Shown here: one piece after another, positions 1 through 10,320 of the stretch | Position numbering within the stretch: the stretch's first letter is position 1 | How the letters are laid out: each line of letters starts with the position of its first letter | NCBI GenBank assembly: GCA_029215795.1 | Contig: JARDYH010000002.1 | Coordinates: 272,994,310-273,058,309, forward strand | Source of the DNA: Anniella stebbinsi | Taxonomy: Eukaryota > Chordata > Lepidosauria > Squamata > Anniellidae | DNA length: 64,000 nt | Direction: 5' to 3' | Notes under the pieces: model-generated | Databases searched by the model: none | Told to the model about the DNA's origin: nothing | The model's input: only the letters and a program-made list of their open reading frames with translations | Translations under genes and position numbers: made by a program

Positions 1-840
1 GACACCCAAATATATTTCTCTATGCCTTCGACAACATCGTCAGCTAAGGATAGTGTGTCTCCTCTGAATGAATGCTTGGAGGCGGTAATGGGCTGGATGA
101 GGAAAAACAAACTGAAGCTGAATCCAGACAAGACGGAGGTGCTTGCTGTCAAAGGCCGCAACCTGGGTTTGGAGGTGTGTCAACCGGTTCTGGATGGGGT
201 TACACTCCCCCTGAAAGACTGTGTTCGCAGCTTGGGGGTGCTCCTGGATCCGTCGCTCCAAATGACAGCCCAGATAGATGCGACGGCCAGGAGTGCCTAC
301 TATCAGCTTCGGCTGATACGCCAGCTGCGCCCCTTCCTAGAGTTGGAAGACCTAAAGATGGTGGTGCACGCGCTGGTAACTTCGAGGCTTGACTTCTGCA
401 ATGCGCTGTACATAGGGCTACCTTTGTGCCTAGTCCGGAAACTTCAACTAGTTCAAAATATGGCAGCCAGGTTGGTCACCGGTACATCTAGGAGTGACCA
501 TATTACGCCAGCTTTAAAATCGCTCCACTGGCTGCCAATTAGTTTCCGGGCGAAGTATAAAGTGTTGGTCATTACCTTTAAAGCCCTACATGGTTTGGGT
601 CCAGGTTACCTGCGGGATCGCCTTCTCCCGTACAATCCGCCCCGCACGCTCAGGTCCTCTGGGAAGAACTTACTGCGGTCGGCCAAGACTAGGCTGACAA
701 CTGTTACCCAGAGGACCTTCTCTTCTGCCGCTCCCAGACTGTGGAATGACCTGCCGGAGGAGACTCGTCAACTTAACAGTCTTTTAGAATTTAAGAAAGC
801 TATAAAGACTGTTCTCTTCCGGCAGGCATATCCAGTGTAA
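1..840 (+). CDS. Partial L2-type reverse transcriptase, C-terminal region
   Basis: The frame is open from the first base to the TAA ending at 840. The first in-frame ATG is at 22 but is internal: the DTQIYFS residues before it belong to the reverse transcriptase, so no true start is present. Recognisable blocks in order are NKLKLNPDKTEVL (about residues 29-41 from that ATG), VRSLGVLLDPSL, FLELEDLKMVVHALVTSRLD, the FCNALYIGLP block, QNMAARLVTG, SLHWLPI, FKALHGLGPGYL and the C-terminal APRLWNDLPEE followed by LFRQAYPV. This is the region after the catalytic palm in L2 and CR1 LINEs. The frame has no stop, unlike copies 2 and 3 in this window, so this is the youngest-looking subfamily A copy. 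The endonuclease and palm domains are outside the window. It is a transposon protein, not a host gene. Confidence 0.85.
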   Translation, partial: DTQIYFSMPSTTSSAKDSVSPLNECLEAVMGWMRKNKLKLNPDKTEVLAVKGRNLGLEVCQPVLDGVTLPLKDCVRSLGVLLDPSLQMTAQIDATARSAYYQLRLIRQLRPFLELEDLKMVVHALVTSRLDFCNALYIGLPLCLVRKLQLVQNMAARLVTGTSRSDHITPALKSLHWLPISFRAKYKVLVITFKALHGLGPGYLRDRLLPYNPPRTLRSSGKNLLRSAKTRLTTVTQRTFSSAAPRLWNDLPEETRQLNSLLEFKKAIKTVLFRQAYPV

Positions 841-1002
841 TTTTTAGAATGTTTTTAGGATGTTTTAGGATGTTTTAATGATGTTTTAGGATGTTTTAAT
901 GCAGTTTTAATAATATTTGTTATGTTTTAATTAGTTTTATGTATTTTATCATGCTGTTGTTCCCCGCCTCGATCTAGATGGAGAGGCGGGTAAGAAATAA
1001 AT

Positions 1003-1003
1003 C

Positions 1004-1036
<33 letters not shown>
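1003..1036 (+). repeat. (ATT)n tail of the L2 copy
   Basis: About ten ATT units directly follow the LINE hairpin and form its 3' terminal microsatellite. The same unit terminates the other subfamily A copy at 19,120. Confidence 0.9.
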
Positions 1037-1037
<1 letters not shown>

Positions 1038-1773
1038 TTCAGCAGGTGTCATTCAGGGGTGGTGCCAGGGGAGGCATGGGGAGGCAAAAGCCCCCCCAAA
1101 AAGAGCTTACCACCCCAGTTGCTGGTAGAGCTGACTTTACCAGGAGGGCTCACCCAGGCAAGGCAGCCTTGGCAAGGCACAGCAAGGGTTAACTGTTAGC
1201 CTTGCCTGAAGCCAGGCACCTGGGCTGTCGCCTTTATTCTCCTAGGTTTTAGAGAAGGAGCCAGAAGGAGCCACATGGGCCGGGCTTGTGGCTGCCTTCT
1301 CAAAGGCAAAGCTCAGCTGTTTTAGAGGTGAGGGAGGCGGCCTCTTCTCTTCAGCCCCTTAGCCCTCTCCCCTCACTCAGCAGCAGGGACAGGGAGCCAG
1401 GCAAGCCCAGATGTCGGTTGATTTCTGCTGATAATCACCTACACTTTCCAGGTACAAGTAATAGTATTTTTTTATATTCCACCATGACTTGTTAGGGCTA
1501 TTAGCTGTATACAGACTTTTTTATGTTGTTACTAAATCCCTGTAAGATCCCAGGCTGAAATTAGGAGTGGGGGAAGAATTTGCGGGAAGGGGATGTTTAA
1601 AGCTTTCCAGCCATTGTTGGTCTCACCCCCACCCCACCCCACCCCAAACCCTGCTTTTTGCCCTAACTGGGGGAAATACAGAGTGGACTAGTTTCTCTCC
1701 ACTCCCAAGTGTGTATTTGGTGGGTTGGTTGGGGGTAGCTGCTAGAGAATGACTTTAAAAGCAACCATGCACA
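1037..1773. other. Unassigned noncoding DNA
   Basis: I recognise no gene or named repeat here. The first half is GC-rich with AGG and CAG-like runs and contains AGGCAAGGCAGCC-type short repetitions. A C-rich stretch (CCCCACCCC units) lies near 1,625-1,645. Short open frames here show no domain and no codon pattern. Confidence 0.3.
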
Positions 1774-1890
1774 ACCTGGCACTGTCTAGATGGTTTGGAC
1801 CACAACTCCCAGTATTCCTGTCTATTGACCATGTTGGCTGGGGCTGATGGGGGGGGTTAAGTTCAAAACCTCTGGAGAGCACCAGGTTGG
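1774..1890. mobile_element. Palindromic MITE fragment (ACAACTCCCA family)
   Basis: The left arm AACCTGGCACTGTCTAGATG pairs imperfectly with the right arm ending GAGAGCACCAGGTT, and the inner ACAACTCCCA pairs with GGGGCTGATGG further right. The same pair of arms forms a cleaner hairpin at 45,969-46,069. It is a short foldback element of unknown superfamily. Confidence 0.55.
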
Positions 1891-3179
1891 GGAAGACTGG
1901 TTTAGAGGAAGACTATCTGGCAGTGTAAACACCCCTTACCAATATTCCTTCCTCTCTTCCTAATTGCAGCTTTCCACTTATTTTCATTTTTTAAAAAAAT
2001 TAAAGGTAGAACTTTGGGGAAAACTTTTATGCTTTTACATTTTATATTGTGATTTATAATGTGCTTTGTGGTTTTAATTGTGAACTGACCAGAGAGTTTT
2101 GTTGTAAGGATTGGGTTGTGCCAGTTTTTAGGATTTATCACACAATCGTATGCATGTTTACTCAGAAGTAAGTTTCTATCAATGGATATTAGGAGCCCTT
2201 TTGAGCAAGGAAAGGGTTAATGGGTATTTTCCCTCCCCTCTTTGCTTTCAGTTCCCCCAACAGTTGCTGGTAAATATGGCCTAGAATCCATTTTGTTTTG
2301 CTGTATTTCAGTCATATTGTAAAATGTGATTTTTAAAAAATCATTTCTTTCCTTTTTGTGGTGCAAGTTAACATATATTCCTGGCTAAATTCCTCCTGTT
2401 TTATGGGGCATATTTTTTTCTTCTTCTGAAACCTGTGATTATGTAACCCAAACTCACTCACTTACAGCCTTTGATTCTTATTTTCCTGCTGTCTCAGTTT
2501 GCCTATGTGTGAAATGGGTTTCGTGGTCTCCCATCTCCCTTTAATTTAAAACTTAGAGGAGTGAGCTTGGTTATAAATGCCTTTCTCTGTGTTGTGACAT
2601 ACCCTGGATAAATTGTTTTTAAAGACATTTTAAAAAAGCCTGATCTCCATTAGTTCTGAGAATTTAGTATGCTGCAATTATGTAACTGAAACACACACTT
2701 GCTGCTCTGGCACCAACTGCCAAAGCAGCAAGAACACCCTCAGAAGAAGTAATCTGCTTATTCCATGGATCTCTTCATTTTTTCTCAGGACAGTAGGCCA
2801 GAAAAAATGAGGGGGCGGGGGAGAATTAATCTGTACCTTCTCCACATCTTCCTTTTTTTTTCTCCTCCTCAGAGTATTAGGACAGGAATGAGGTGGGAAG
2901 AATTTACTCACAGTGCAAGCCTATGAATGTTTACCCACCATATTCAATGCCTCTTATTTCCTTTATTTCATATTACAAAGGCAACAGATGCAATTAAAAA
3001 AAACCCACCCAGCTTCATCACGAGCTTCATCTTCAAAAACTTCATCTTTTGGATCTTTGGACTAGTACTTCACATGCATTGGGATTCCTAGGTGTACATG
3101 GCCCAGGAGTCTCAGTTTGCTCTTTCCTTACACTAAGGCTGCCTCTGCAAGAGGCATTTAAAGCTCTTTCAAGGCACAT
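1891..3179. other. Unassigned AT-rich noncoding DNA
   Basis: No gene is recognisable. A fragment at about 2,143-2,180 (ATGCATGTTTACTCAGAAG) matches the short palindromic repeat seen at 53,615. The rest is AT-rich with homopolymer runs. Confidence 0.3.
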
Positions 3180-3475
3180 GAAAAAATTTACCTCTACAAG
3201 AACGAAGTGCAAATCGGACGTAGAGGCGCGTTTTCTCTCCGATTATGCACATTATCGAATGCGCGTTAAATAGCAAGTTTTATTTTGCTCCTGCCGTTAA
3301 AGTGCATTTTAACTATGTGAACAAGCGATTCTCTGCATAAACTACTTGTAAAGCGCATTTGAAACAACCGGTAAGGTCACCAGTTGAGTGCTCAATTACC
3401 TCCTGCATACAAGCATTTACGATAAAGCGCTTCCGAGAAGATGCGCATAATCGGCTAACCAGGCATCAAATGGAA
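3180..3475. mobile_element. Possible foldback MITE
   Basis: TCCGATTATGCACATTATCG at about 3,238 is the approximate reverse complement of the block GATGCGCATAATCGG at about 3,440. The interior is unusually rich in GCGC/AAGCGC words compared with its AT-rich flanks. I do not see clear target duplications, so the boundaries are approximate and the family is unknown. Confidence 0.4.
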
Positions 3476-3845
3476 TCCATCTAGAGGGGGTCTAAGAGTC
3501 TACCTTTCAGGTCCTGCCTGCACTGGTTCAAAAGAACATGTTCTGTGTGTTTAATCTGTAGGGCAAGGAAACGCTTGTGTAGTGACTGTACCTATTTTGA
3601 AAGCCTTTTTCCTTACAGCAATTTGAATTGGGCTAATACATGCTATATTAAAAACAAACAAACCGTAAATGTATCAATATATGACTTATTTCAGAATATA
3701 TGGCTAGGATGGCAGTTTTAGTGTGAGATATACCATTATTTTTCTTTCAGAGGTCTTACATATGGGATACAGCCCACCCACCTAAAAATATACTTTGCCC
3801 CTTCTGCACCCCCCCCCCCCAATTTTTTTTACTGGTGCCACCACT

Positions 3846-4090
3846 GGTGTCATTTGTATGCATGCAGCACCTAGGAAATTCCCTCTTCGTCACAACAGTT
3901 AAAGCTGCAGGAGCCCTGCCCTAGTGACCAGATACAAAAGAGGGCAGGGATCCTGCAGCTTTAACAGTTGTGATGAAGAGGGAATTTCACCAGGTGCTGC
4001 ATGTATACAAATGACACCTGCTGAAATTCCCTTTTCTCTGCAACTATTAAAGATACAGCAGCCCTGTCCTCCTTTCCATATGGTCACCCT
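3846..4090. mobile_element. AGGGTGACC-family palindromic MITE, left end missing
   Basis: The interior reads AAATTCCCTCTTC ... GAAGAGGGAATTT, and the right end ATATGGTCACCCT matches full-length copies at 42,284, 51,040 and 51,666. About 85 bp of the left end expected from those copies is absent, replaced by a C-run and T-run. Its right end directly abuts an antisense L2 tail. Confidence 0.7.
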
Positions 4091-4200
4091 GCTATACCGT
4101 CCAGTTGCCGAAGCTCTCTGGGCGGTTTACAAAGATTTTTTTTTCTTTAGAAAAAGACATTAAAAGTACATTCTACATCATATAAAAACTATTTGCATGC
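4091..4200 (-). mobile_element. L2-type LINE 3' tail, antisense
   Basis: The reverse complement reads GTAAACCGCCCAGAGAGCTT followed by a CGGTATA block, the 3' UTR hairpin seen in sense at 40,575 in the subfamily B LINE. It is only the extreme 3' end. Confidence 0.65.
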
Positions 4201-4218
4201 AAACACATAATTAGAAAG

Positions 4219-4244
4219 CACACACACACACACACACACACACA
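4219..4244. repeat. (CA)n microsatellite
   Basis: Thirteen or so uninterrupted CA dinucleotides, read directly. Confidence 0.95.
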
Positions 4245-4873
4245 GTGTATGCTGATTGGCTGTTGATTTTAGTGTGTGAGGGGGAATTACAGTTAAAGTC
4301 AGTTGGTAGTTGGAGAGAGTGGGGGTGAGTCTGCTGAAGAGGATAGATAGTGTAGGGTCTACGGTTTATTGTTTTGGGAATAAGAGAGAGCAGGAGGATT
4401 TAGATCAGGATTTTAGTGGGTATAGTAGGCAAGGATAGGACATCTTTATTGTAACAACTAAGTTCTGAACCAAATAAAACCTCAAGCTTGAGAAAATGAG
4501 TAAACTTGCTTCTGGTTAATAAGAAGTTATTTTGTTTCACACTGCACTGGATTCTTTTAAGTACCAGGAGAAGGTACTGAGTTATGTGGTGGCAACAGTT
4601 AAGAAAGAGATGAATAAAAAGGTGAACAAAGTGATAAGATGGTTGCTGCAGGACTAAAAAGGGGTCAAGGGATCACAGAACCAGTGGGAGAGTGAAATGG
4701 CGATGCCCAGAGGTGGGAACTGAAGAAAAAAGTAATCCACAGAGTGGGCAGCCATATACTGCTTGCGTTCATGGTTGGGATCCTTTAAGGAAATAGGTAA
4801 AAAGGAGTCTCAAGGTGAGCGTAGCATGACAGGTTTCTACATACCTTTTTAAATGTAGTCAGGTATTGAGGAG

Positions 4874-4905
<32 letters not shown>

Positions 4906-5225
4906 AAAAAAATGTGCTGTCACTTCCTCTTAGTGATGAAAATCACAATGGACAATTATAAAACCTAAGGACAACACTCAAACCTGCCCCAGTTCTGGAA
5001 CCTGAGACCTGAGGGATGCAGGAGGTAATTCAGCCTTTGTGCTATAAGGGATAGATGAATTTATCCAGTTTGATTACTCTTAGTTTCTCAATTTTCCAAC
5101 TGTTAGTTTGTCTCAAAATTTGAGAATTTATCCAGTCTTCAGTTCTAAAATTTGAGAATTACTTAGGTTCATATTAAAATTCATAAGTATTTTTGTGTGT
5201 ATTTCTCCTAACACATAAATTTTGG
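4245..5225. other. Unassigned noncoding DNA
   Basis: No coding or repeat assignment. A purine-rich stretch lies at 4,300-4,720 and a pyrimidine tract with a T-run at 4,868-4,905. Confidence 0.3.
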
Positions 5226-5233
5226 CCTTATAC

Positions 5234-5966
5234 TACGGCTGTACACAGCCCCCCCCAACTCGCTTGAGAGGGTATTTTTGAGTCTCTGAAATGGCCCTGA
5301 TTCAACCCGTAGCACCTGGGGGCAGTGCCCGCCTTGGCTCAGTGCCAAAGCTGAAGTGAGGTTCGCCCCCCTCCCCCAAAGTGACTCTGTATTGCATGTT
5401 CCTGTATGCCGGCCATATGGAAAGCCAGGCACAAGGCCAACCAAATCCATGGGACTCCTGACTCCCCATTCCCCGCTCCCCACTCCCAGGAATAGCTCTT
5501 TATGGCCACTGCAGTTTGAAGCCATAGATATAGCAAAAACAGATTGCTGCCATGACCTTAACTTTAACTTGTGGCTCGTCTCTCTTGGAGGCAGATGCGA
5601 TTTACAGGTAAACCTCAGTGGCATTGGCTCTGGGATGGGGGGAAGGAGGCAAGGGGGCTGGGAGTGGGGAATGGGGAGTCGGGACTCCCATGGAGGGGAG
5701 TAGGATGCAATTTACAGGTATGTCTCTGCGGTGGCAGTGGGAGGTAACCAGGAAGGGCAGGGAGGGAGAGGGAGGCAAGTCCAGTGAGTCCAAGGGATTC
5801 ACCTAGACTCATGACCATCCTTGTCCCGGCTTTCCTGGGTGGGCAGGTGGGGGGAGCAGCCCAGCACTGCTCTGAATCAGACCGAGGTGCCCCAAGGCTT
5901 TGGTGCCAATCTGCTTCAGCTTTGGGGTGCCTCAGGCTGGCCCAGTATTACCTCGGATTCAGCCTA
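5234..5966. mobile_element. hAT-like non-autonomous element with perfect 8-bp duplication
   Basis: The element starts TACGGCTGTACACAGCC and ends GGATTCAGCCTA, and it is flanked by CCTTATAC at 5,226-5,233 and 5,967-5,974. The termini are short imperfect inverted repeats. Inside, a block near 5,447-5,490 (GACTCCTGACTCCCCATTCC) is inverted at 5,655-5,695 (GGGAATGGGGAGTCGGGACT family). Two GATTTACAGGTA-type sites lie between. The build (hAT-type end, internal inverted modules, no ORF) resembles the TAGGGRTGTGCA family, but the terminal words differ, so I treat it as a separate family. Open frames on both strands here are by-products of the inverted repeats. Confidence 0.6.
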
Positions 5967-5983
5967 CCTTATACCCACATATT

Positions 5984-6225
5984 AACGAACAATTTTCCTA
6001 ATATAATGTGTTTTGTTTTTGTTTTTGTAGTTGTATTATTTTCCCTAAGATGTGCATTTTTGTATGCCTTTCTTTAATTGGAGAAGCCCATTGCAAAATT
6101 TGGAAAACTGCAACTCCTTAAAGGTAATTGAGTTTCAATTAATCTATTGGTTCCAAAATGCAAAATTAATTAAATTTACATTAAAATGCAAATGGATCAA
6201 ATGTCCCTTCATTCTTCGCCACAAG
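5984..6225 (+). mobile_element. Fragment of the CATCCCTA-type hAT MITE (as at 59,602)
   Basis: The words GGAGAAGCCCATTGCAAAAT, TTGGTTCCAAAATG and TTACATTAAAATGCAAA match in order the right half of the element at 59,602-60,028. The left end is missing and the right end is degraded. Confidence 0.5.
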
Positions 6226-8873
6226 CTGGTCTGACCAAAGGAGGGGGTTGCAAGGAGGCAAGCCACAGCACCCACAGAAGTCTCCTAAGGCCAGAGCAGG
6301 TTAAGTGATACTCCATAACCGCTATGAAAGCCTTCATGTCTGGATTGCATTTTGTTCTTTCTAGGAGACCTCCTTTTGATGACCATGAGCTGTCTTTGCT
6401 CAAGCTGAATCTGGAAGAAAAAGTTAATGCATAGCACATGGCCCTGCACTATGAGCTAGGAGACTTTCCTGGGGGTGTGGGGGGGGGGCTTGATCCCTCT
6501 CTGCATGTTACTCTTTATGGCCACCAACATAGGCCAGGCCACCCCCCACCATCCTGATGCCAAATGGGATGCCACTGACCCAGCAGAGGAGAAAACCCCT
6601 GCTGTGCCATTTTCCTTTCTCTCTGGCTCTCTTATTTTTCCGGCTGTTGGCTTGCCCTGCCCCCTCCCCTTAAAGAGCCCGCCATTACCAGCTGAAGCAC
6701 AGCATGGGTTCAGCTCCACTGAGTGAATCACTCAGTGATCAGAAGCTTTAAGAAGCTTTTATGTCTCCTCCTTCATCCCTTCTGGGGGGTTGGGGGTTGG
6801 AGGGGAAATGAGATACCTGAGCATGCTGTGGTCCATTAGGAGAAAAGCTCAGAGCAGGAGCCAGTCTCTGAAAAGAACTTTGCTTGCATCAGGAAGTGCT
6901 GATTTGGCCACTGAAACACTTGTCTTGATCACATCCACATTCTGCATTGTGCTCTGCTTGGAAAAGTGTTCAGAAGTGTTCGGACACATTCAACTTGACT
7001 AGTTGAACTTTTCATGAACATTCCATGACAATACGAGAGCTCAGCCAATTGCTTGGGATGCTTCACTGCCACCATCACAACATCCCCTAGCTTAGTGTAA
7101 AGGCTTTAGGCTGAAATTATATTCGTATTTAACCCAGAGAAAGTCTCAGTGAGGGCCAAATGACTTAATTCTGAACATGCACTGATTGTGCTGCATAGCT
7201 GCTATGTTTTTAGCCATCTGTGAAAAATTATCCTGAGAGAGACAGAAAACGCTGAGGCAAGACATGACTTCTGCTGTCTCCCTCAATAGTGGTAGCTGCT
7301 GCACTTCTCAGAAGACCAACGCCATTTTGGAGGGTGTGAGGCAAACCCAGAGAGTTCCACCTACCATGCCAGTTTGCTATATTCCTTTGTGGGACCTTTC
7401 ACAGAAATGTGTTAATATTGGAAAGCGAGTCCCAGCTTCTTATTAATGGCTTTGGAACCACTTGCTAGCATAAGAGCTCAGAAGAGCAATGGGGTGAGTG
7501 GGAGAAACCTCAACACTAAGCACCACATTTTCATTGGTCTGCGGCATCCCCCCTCCCTTCAGATGTAGCCAAGACTTCAACTTCATGTATTTCTTTTGCA
7601 ATTTTGGCATGCCGCTAATTTGCAATTGAACCTGACATACCACTGTACATATTAGCATATTCTGTGCATTTTATCCAAACACTTGTGCCGCATCTTGTCA
7701 TAAGTCATTTGCAATCTTTTCAATAGATGTCATTCCCAGGACACATCTTGCTCATATGTCTGCTCTGGGAAGCTGACTGATATTGTGAATAAGTTGTCAA
7801 CACATGGGCTAAACAAGTCGTTAGGTCTGCAAGTTAAGTGCGGATTGAATGAGGAAGTGTTGTGCTTCCATCTCTCTTCATTATTGGTATTATGACAGGG
7901 TATTATGATCGACCTTAGGGATTGTATTTGCCCAGGGGAAGAAGCGAGTGCATTTGCTTTTATTTTGTAAGGAATTAGAGTATTTTGAAGGCTGCTTGTG
8001 TGTTTGTAAATAAGTATGTTAATTTTGGCTGAATTATCATTTTTATGATATTCCCTCTGCCAATTAGTCTTAATGAGAGGAGCTTAATTTTGTGAAAAGT
8101 TATATAATTATTCAAGGATGGATTATCTTGGCCATATATTCAGGATTTAACTGTACTATTAGGGGGAAATACTTCATATATGTTAATTGAACCATTATCT
8201 AAATAGGGAACTGCCTGGAGAATATTGCCTCATTAACCCTTTCTCAAAAGGATCAATCCCCATCATGTGTATCTAAGGCTGTCTGCCAGGGTTTTCCCAG
8301 AAACTTCATGAGTATTGTACAAGTGTGTTTAACCTCTGTGATTAAAGGAAAAAAGGGGGAAATACAAAGTAATAACATAGGCAATGCAGGATGAGGATGA
8401 AAAGAGCAAGGATTCACTATTGCATGCCAATCTGTCCAAGACAGAAGCTTCAACTTCTTCCATCATTTTTTTCATGGTTCCTCTCAAATATTTAACATTA
8501 TTTAATTAGAGTGGTGTTTTTTTTCCTTCCACTGGGTCACACTAATGTCAAGAATATCTTATAACATCAATTCTGTGTTTGGTATTGTACTTCCATATTC
8601 TTTCAGCTTTGAAAGGTTAATGCTATTTCATCTTTATTCTCTCACACATTAATTAACATGCGGCGCAATCTCAAGCTGGCGCATGAAGATATACTTCAGA
8701 TCCTGAAGCTAGGAAATACTTTAATCAGTAGGTTAATCAACTAAAGCTTCCGTTTGTTAATTGGCAGGGCTAATTGTAATCAGTTTGTCTCAGTGTTACT
8801 AGTGGCAACTTAAAGCAAATGCAGGTAAATTGTCATGGGAGTGCATCCATATTGGCAGGATAAAATGTGCTAG
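6226..8873. other. Unassigned, largely repeat-poor noncoding DNA
   Basis: No transposon, exon or RNA gene is recognisable. A short G-run lies at 6,478-6,488. The segment 7,840-8,240 is AT-rich, complex and free of recognisable repeats, so it could be a conserved noncoding element, but composition is the only evidence. Confidence 0.3.
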
Positions 8874-9303
8874 TTTGGTGCCTGGCTGTGACAATGGACT
8901 GGATGAGGACTAATAAACTGAAACTCAATCCAGATAAGGCTGAGATGCTGTTAGTGGGTGGTTCTTCTGACTGGATGGAGGGTGCTCAATCTGTTCTGGA
9001 TGGGGTTGCACTCTCCCTGAAGCAGCAGGTTCACAGCTTGAGGATTCTCCTGGAATCATCTTTGTCACTTGAAGCTCATTGACTCGGAGTGACTTCTACC
9101 AGCTTCAGCTTGTGGCCCAGCTACACCCCTATATGGACAGGGATAACCTGCTTTCAGTCTTCTCTGCTCTAGTAATCTCCAAATTAAATTACTACAATGC
9201 ACTCAACATGGGGCTACCTTTGACGACAGTTCAGGAGCTGCAGCTGCAAAACACAGCAGGTGGTCAGATGGATAACAGGGGACAAGAAGTTCCGGACATA
9301 TAA
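8867..9303 (+). pseudogene. Broken L2 reverse-transcriptase C-terminal region
   Basis: Two consecutive open segments in different frames (to 9,082, then from 9,079) together cover the post-palm part of the L2 reverse transcriptase. The junction is a frameshift around LSLEAH. Residues such as NKLKLNPDKAEM and YYNALNMGLP identify the family. It cannot make a functional protein because the catalytic palm is absent and the frame is broken. Confidence 0.75.
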
Positions 9304-9570
9304 GACCATCTCTGGCCTGCTTGCACTGGCTGCATGACTGTTTCTAAGCCCGATTCAAGATGCTGGTTTAAACCCATAAAGCTTCACAGGGCTTGGGACC
9401 ACAATACCTCACAGACCACCTCTCCTGATATGAACCTACGCATACACTACATTCAGCATCCAAGGCCCTACTCCAGGAACCTCCTCTGTGGGAGCCTTGG
9501 AAGGCAGCGACAAGAGAGAGAGTTAGATGCGTTGTACCCACAGCCTCTGCTGTGTAGCAATCTTTTGCAC
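8874..9570 (+). mobile_element. Old L2-type LINE fragment, subfamily B
   Basis: The nucleotide sequence follows the better preserved copy at 39,660-40,300. Translated blocks include MDWMRTNKLKLNPDKAEML, VHSLRILLESSLSLEAH, the KLNYYNALNMGLP block and a degraded APRLW region. Several frameshifts and stops interrupt it (for example after 9,081). It begins abruptly inside the reverse transcriptase, downstream of the YADD box, so it is 5'-truncated. No 3' tail is recognisable. Confidence 0.8.
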
Positions 9571-9589
9571 GTATGTGCTCTGCTTGTTA

Positions 9590-10320
9590 ATGGTACATAA
9601 AACTAAGACGAATATGCAAAATGTTCACTAGTTTTACGGAAGTTCCATAAATTGTGGCAGACCTTTTTGTGTACTTGTCCGAAGGGGGGGGGGGGAATCC
9701 AAATCCACAATGGGTAGATGATAGAGCAAAAGATACCTGACAACCCGCGAAATACAGATGGAATGGATTTAACAAAATCTCTGTCAGAGTTTGTGATGCA
9801 CTGCACTCTCTGAGCATGTACAGAGTGCAAGCACACAGCAGCGGAATGACAGCAGAACTCACTGGTAGCAGACAGATATCCTGGTAGTCAGAAAACACTC
9901 AGACACAGCAGTGTTTTAAACTACTATACTAAGTTTTACTGTACAAGTATATACATTCATCTAATCTCTTTACACAGTATTAACCAGCACCAACCACAAC
10001 TTCTACAACGTCTCATCTAGCATCACCCACATCATCACCCACACTGTTTCTCCACATGCTGTACATTTATAGCACTGTGGACCTATCACAGCGTTGGCTG
10101 CATATCTCCCCATGTGTTGCTATGCCTTCCAGCACACAGGGAAGAAACCAAATGACCTTGGTCTTTAGTGCTTACCAACTGCACTTGATTTGGCAACTGT
10201 ACAGAGTACTTGAGATATCAAGTCATCTCATGTCTCTCTTTTTACTTAGTTGCAGAAAAAATACATTTGCTTTTACATTAAACCAAATAAAATCTTAACA
10301 ATCTCTACATCCTTACTCCA
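9590..10320 (-). mobile_element. Possible degraded LTR-retroelement or LTR remnant
   Basis: Read on the minus strand, the block has an LTR-like order: a TATA-like ATAAATG near 10,065-10,075, then an AGTAAAAC signal near 9,940, then a CACTGCTGTGTCTGAGTG segment. I see no coding motif, no second LTR and no target duplication, so this is tentative. A G-run (about 12 G) lies at 9,686. A roughly 35-bp piece at 9,745-9,785 resembles 38,021-38,058. Confidence 0.28.

Larger units (their letters stand above)
1..1036 (+). mobile_element. L2-type LINE, copy 1 of subfamily A, cut by the window start
   Basis: This is the 3' part of a non-LTR retrotransposon of the L2/CR1 group. The first codons read DTQIYFS, which directly follow the YADD catalytic box in this family, so the catalytic part lies just outside the window. 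The coding part ends at 840 and is followed by an AT-rich 3' UTR, a short GC-rich hairpin (CCGCCTCGATCT ... GAGAGGCGGG) and an ATT-repeat tail. The same 3' end recurs at 19,070-19,150 and 22,485-22,545. Those features are typical of L2-type LINEs, whose 3' UTR hairpin is thought to recruit the reverse transcriptase. Confidence 0.88.

Noticed and set aside
5208..5802. Frames of 60-138 codons on both strands
   Set aside because: They overlap the inverted modules of a hAT-like element and show no domain.
9590..10320. Complete endogenous retrovirus
   Set aside because: No gag, pol or env motif, no paired LTR and no duplication; only a weak LTR-like order, listed at low confidence.
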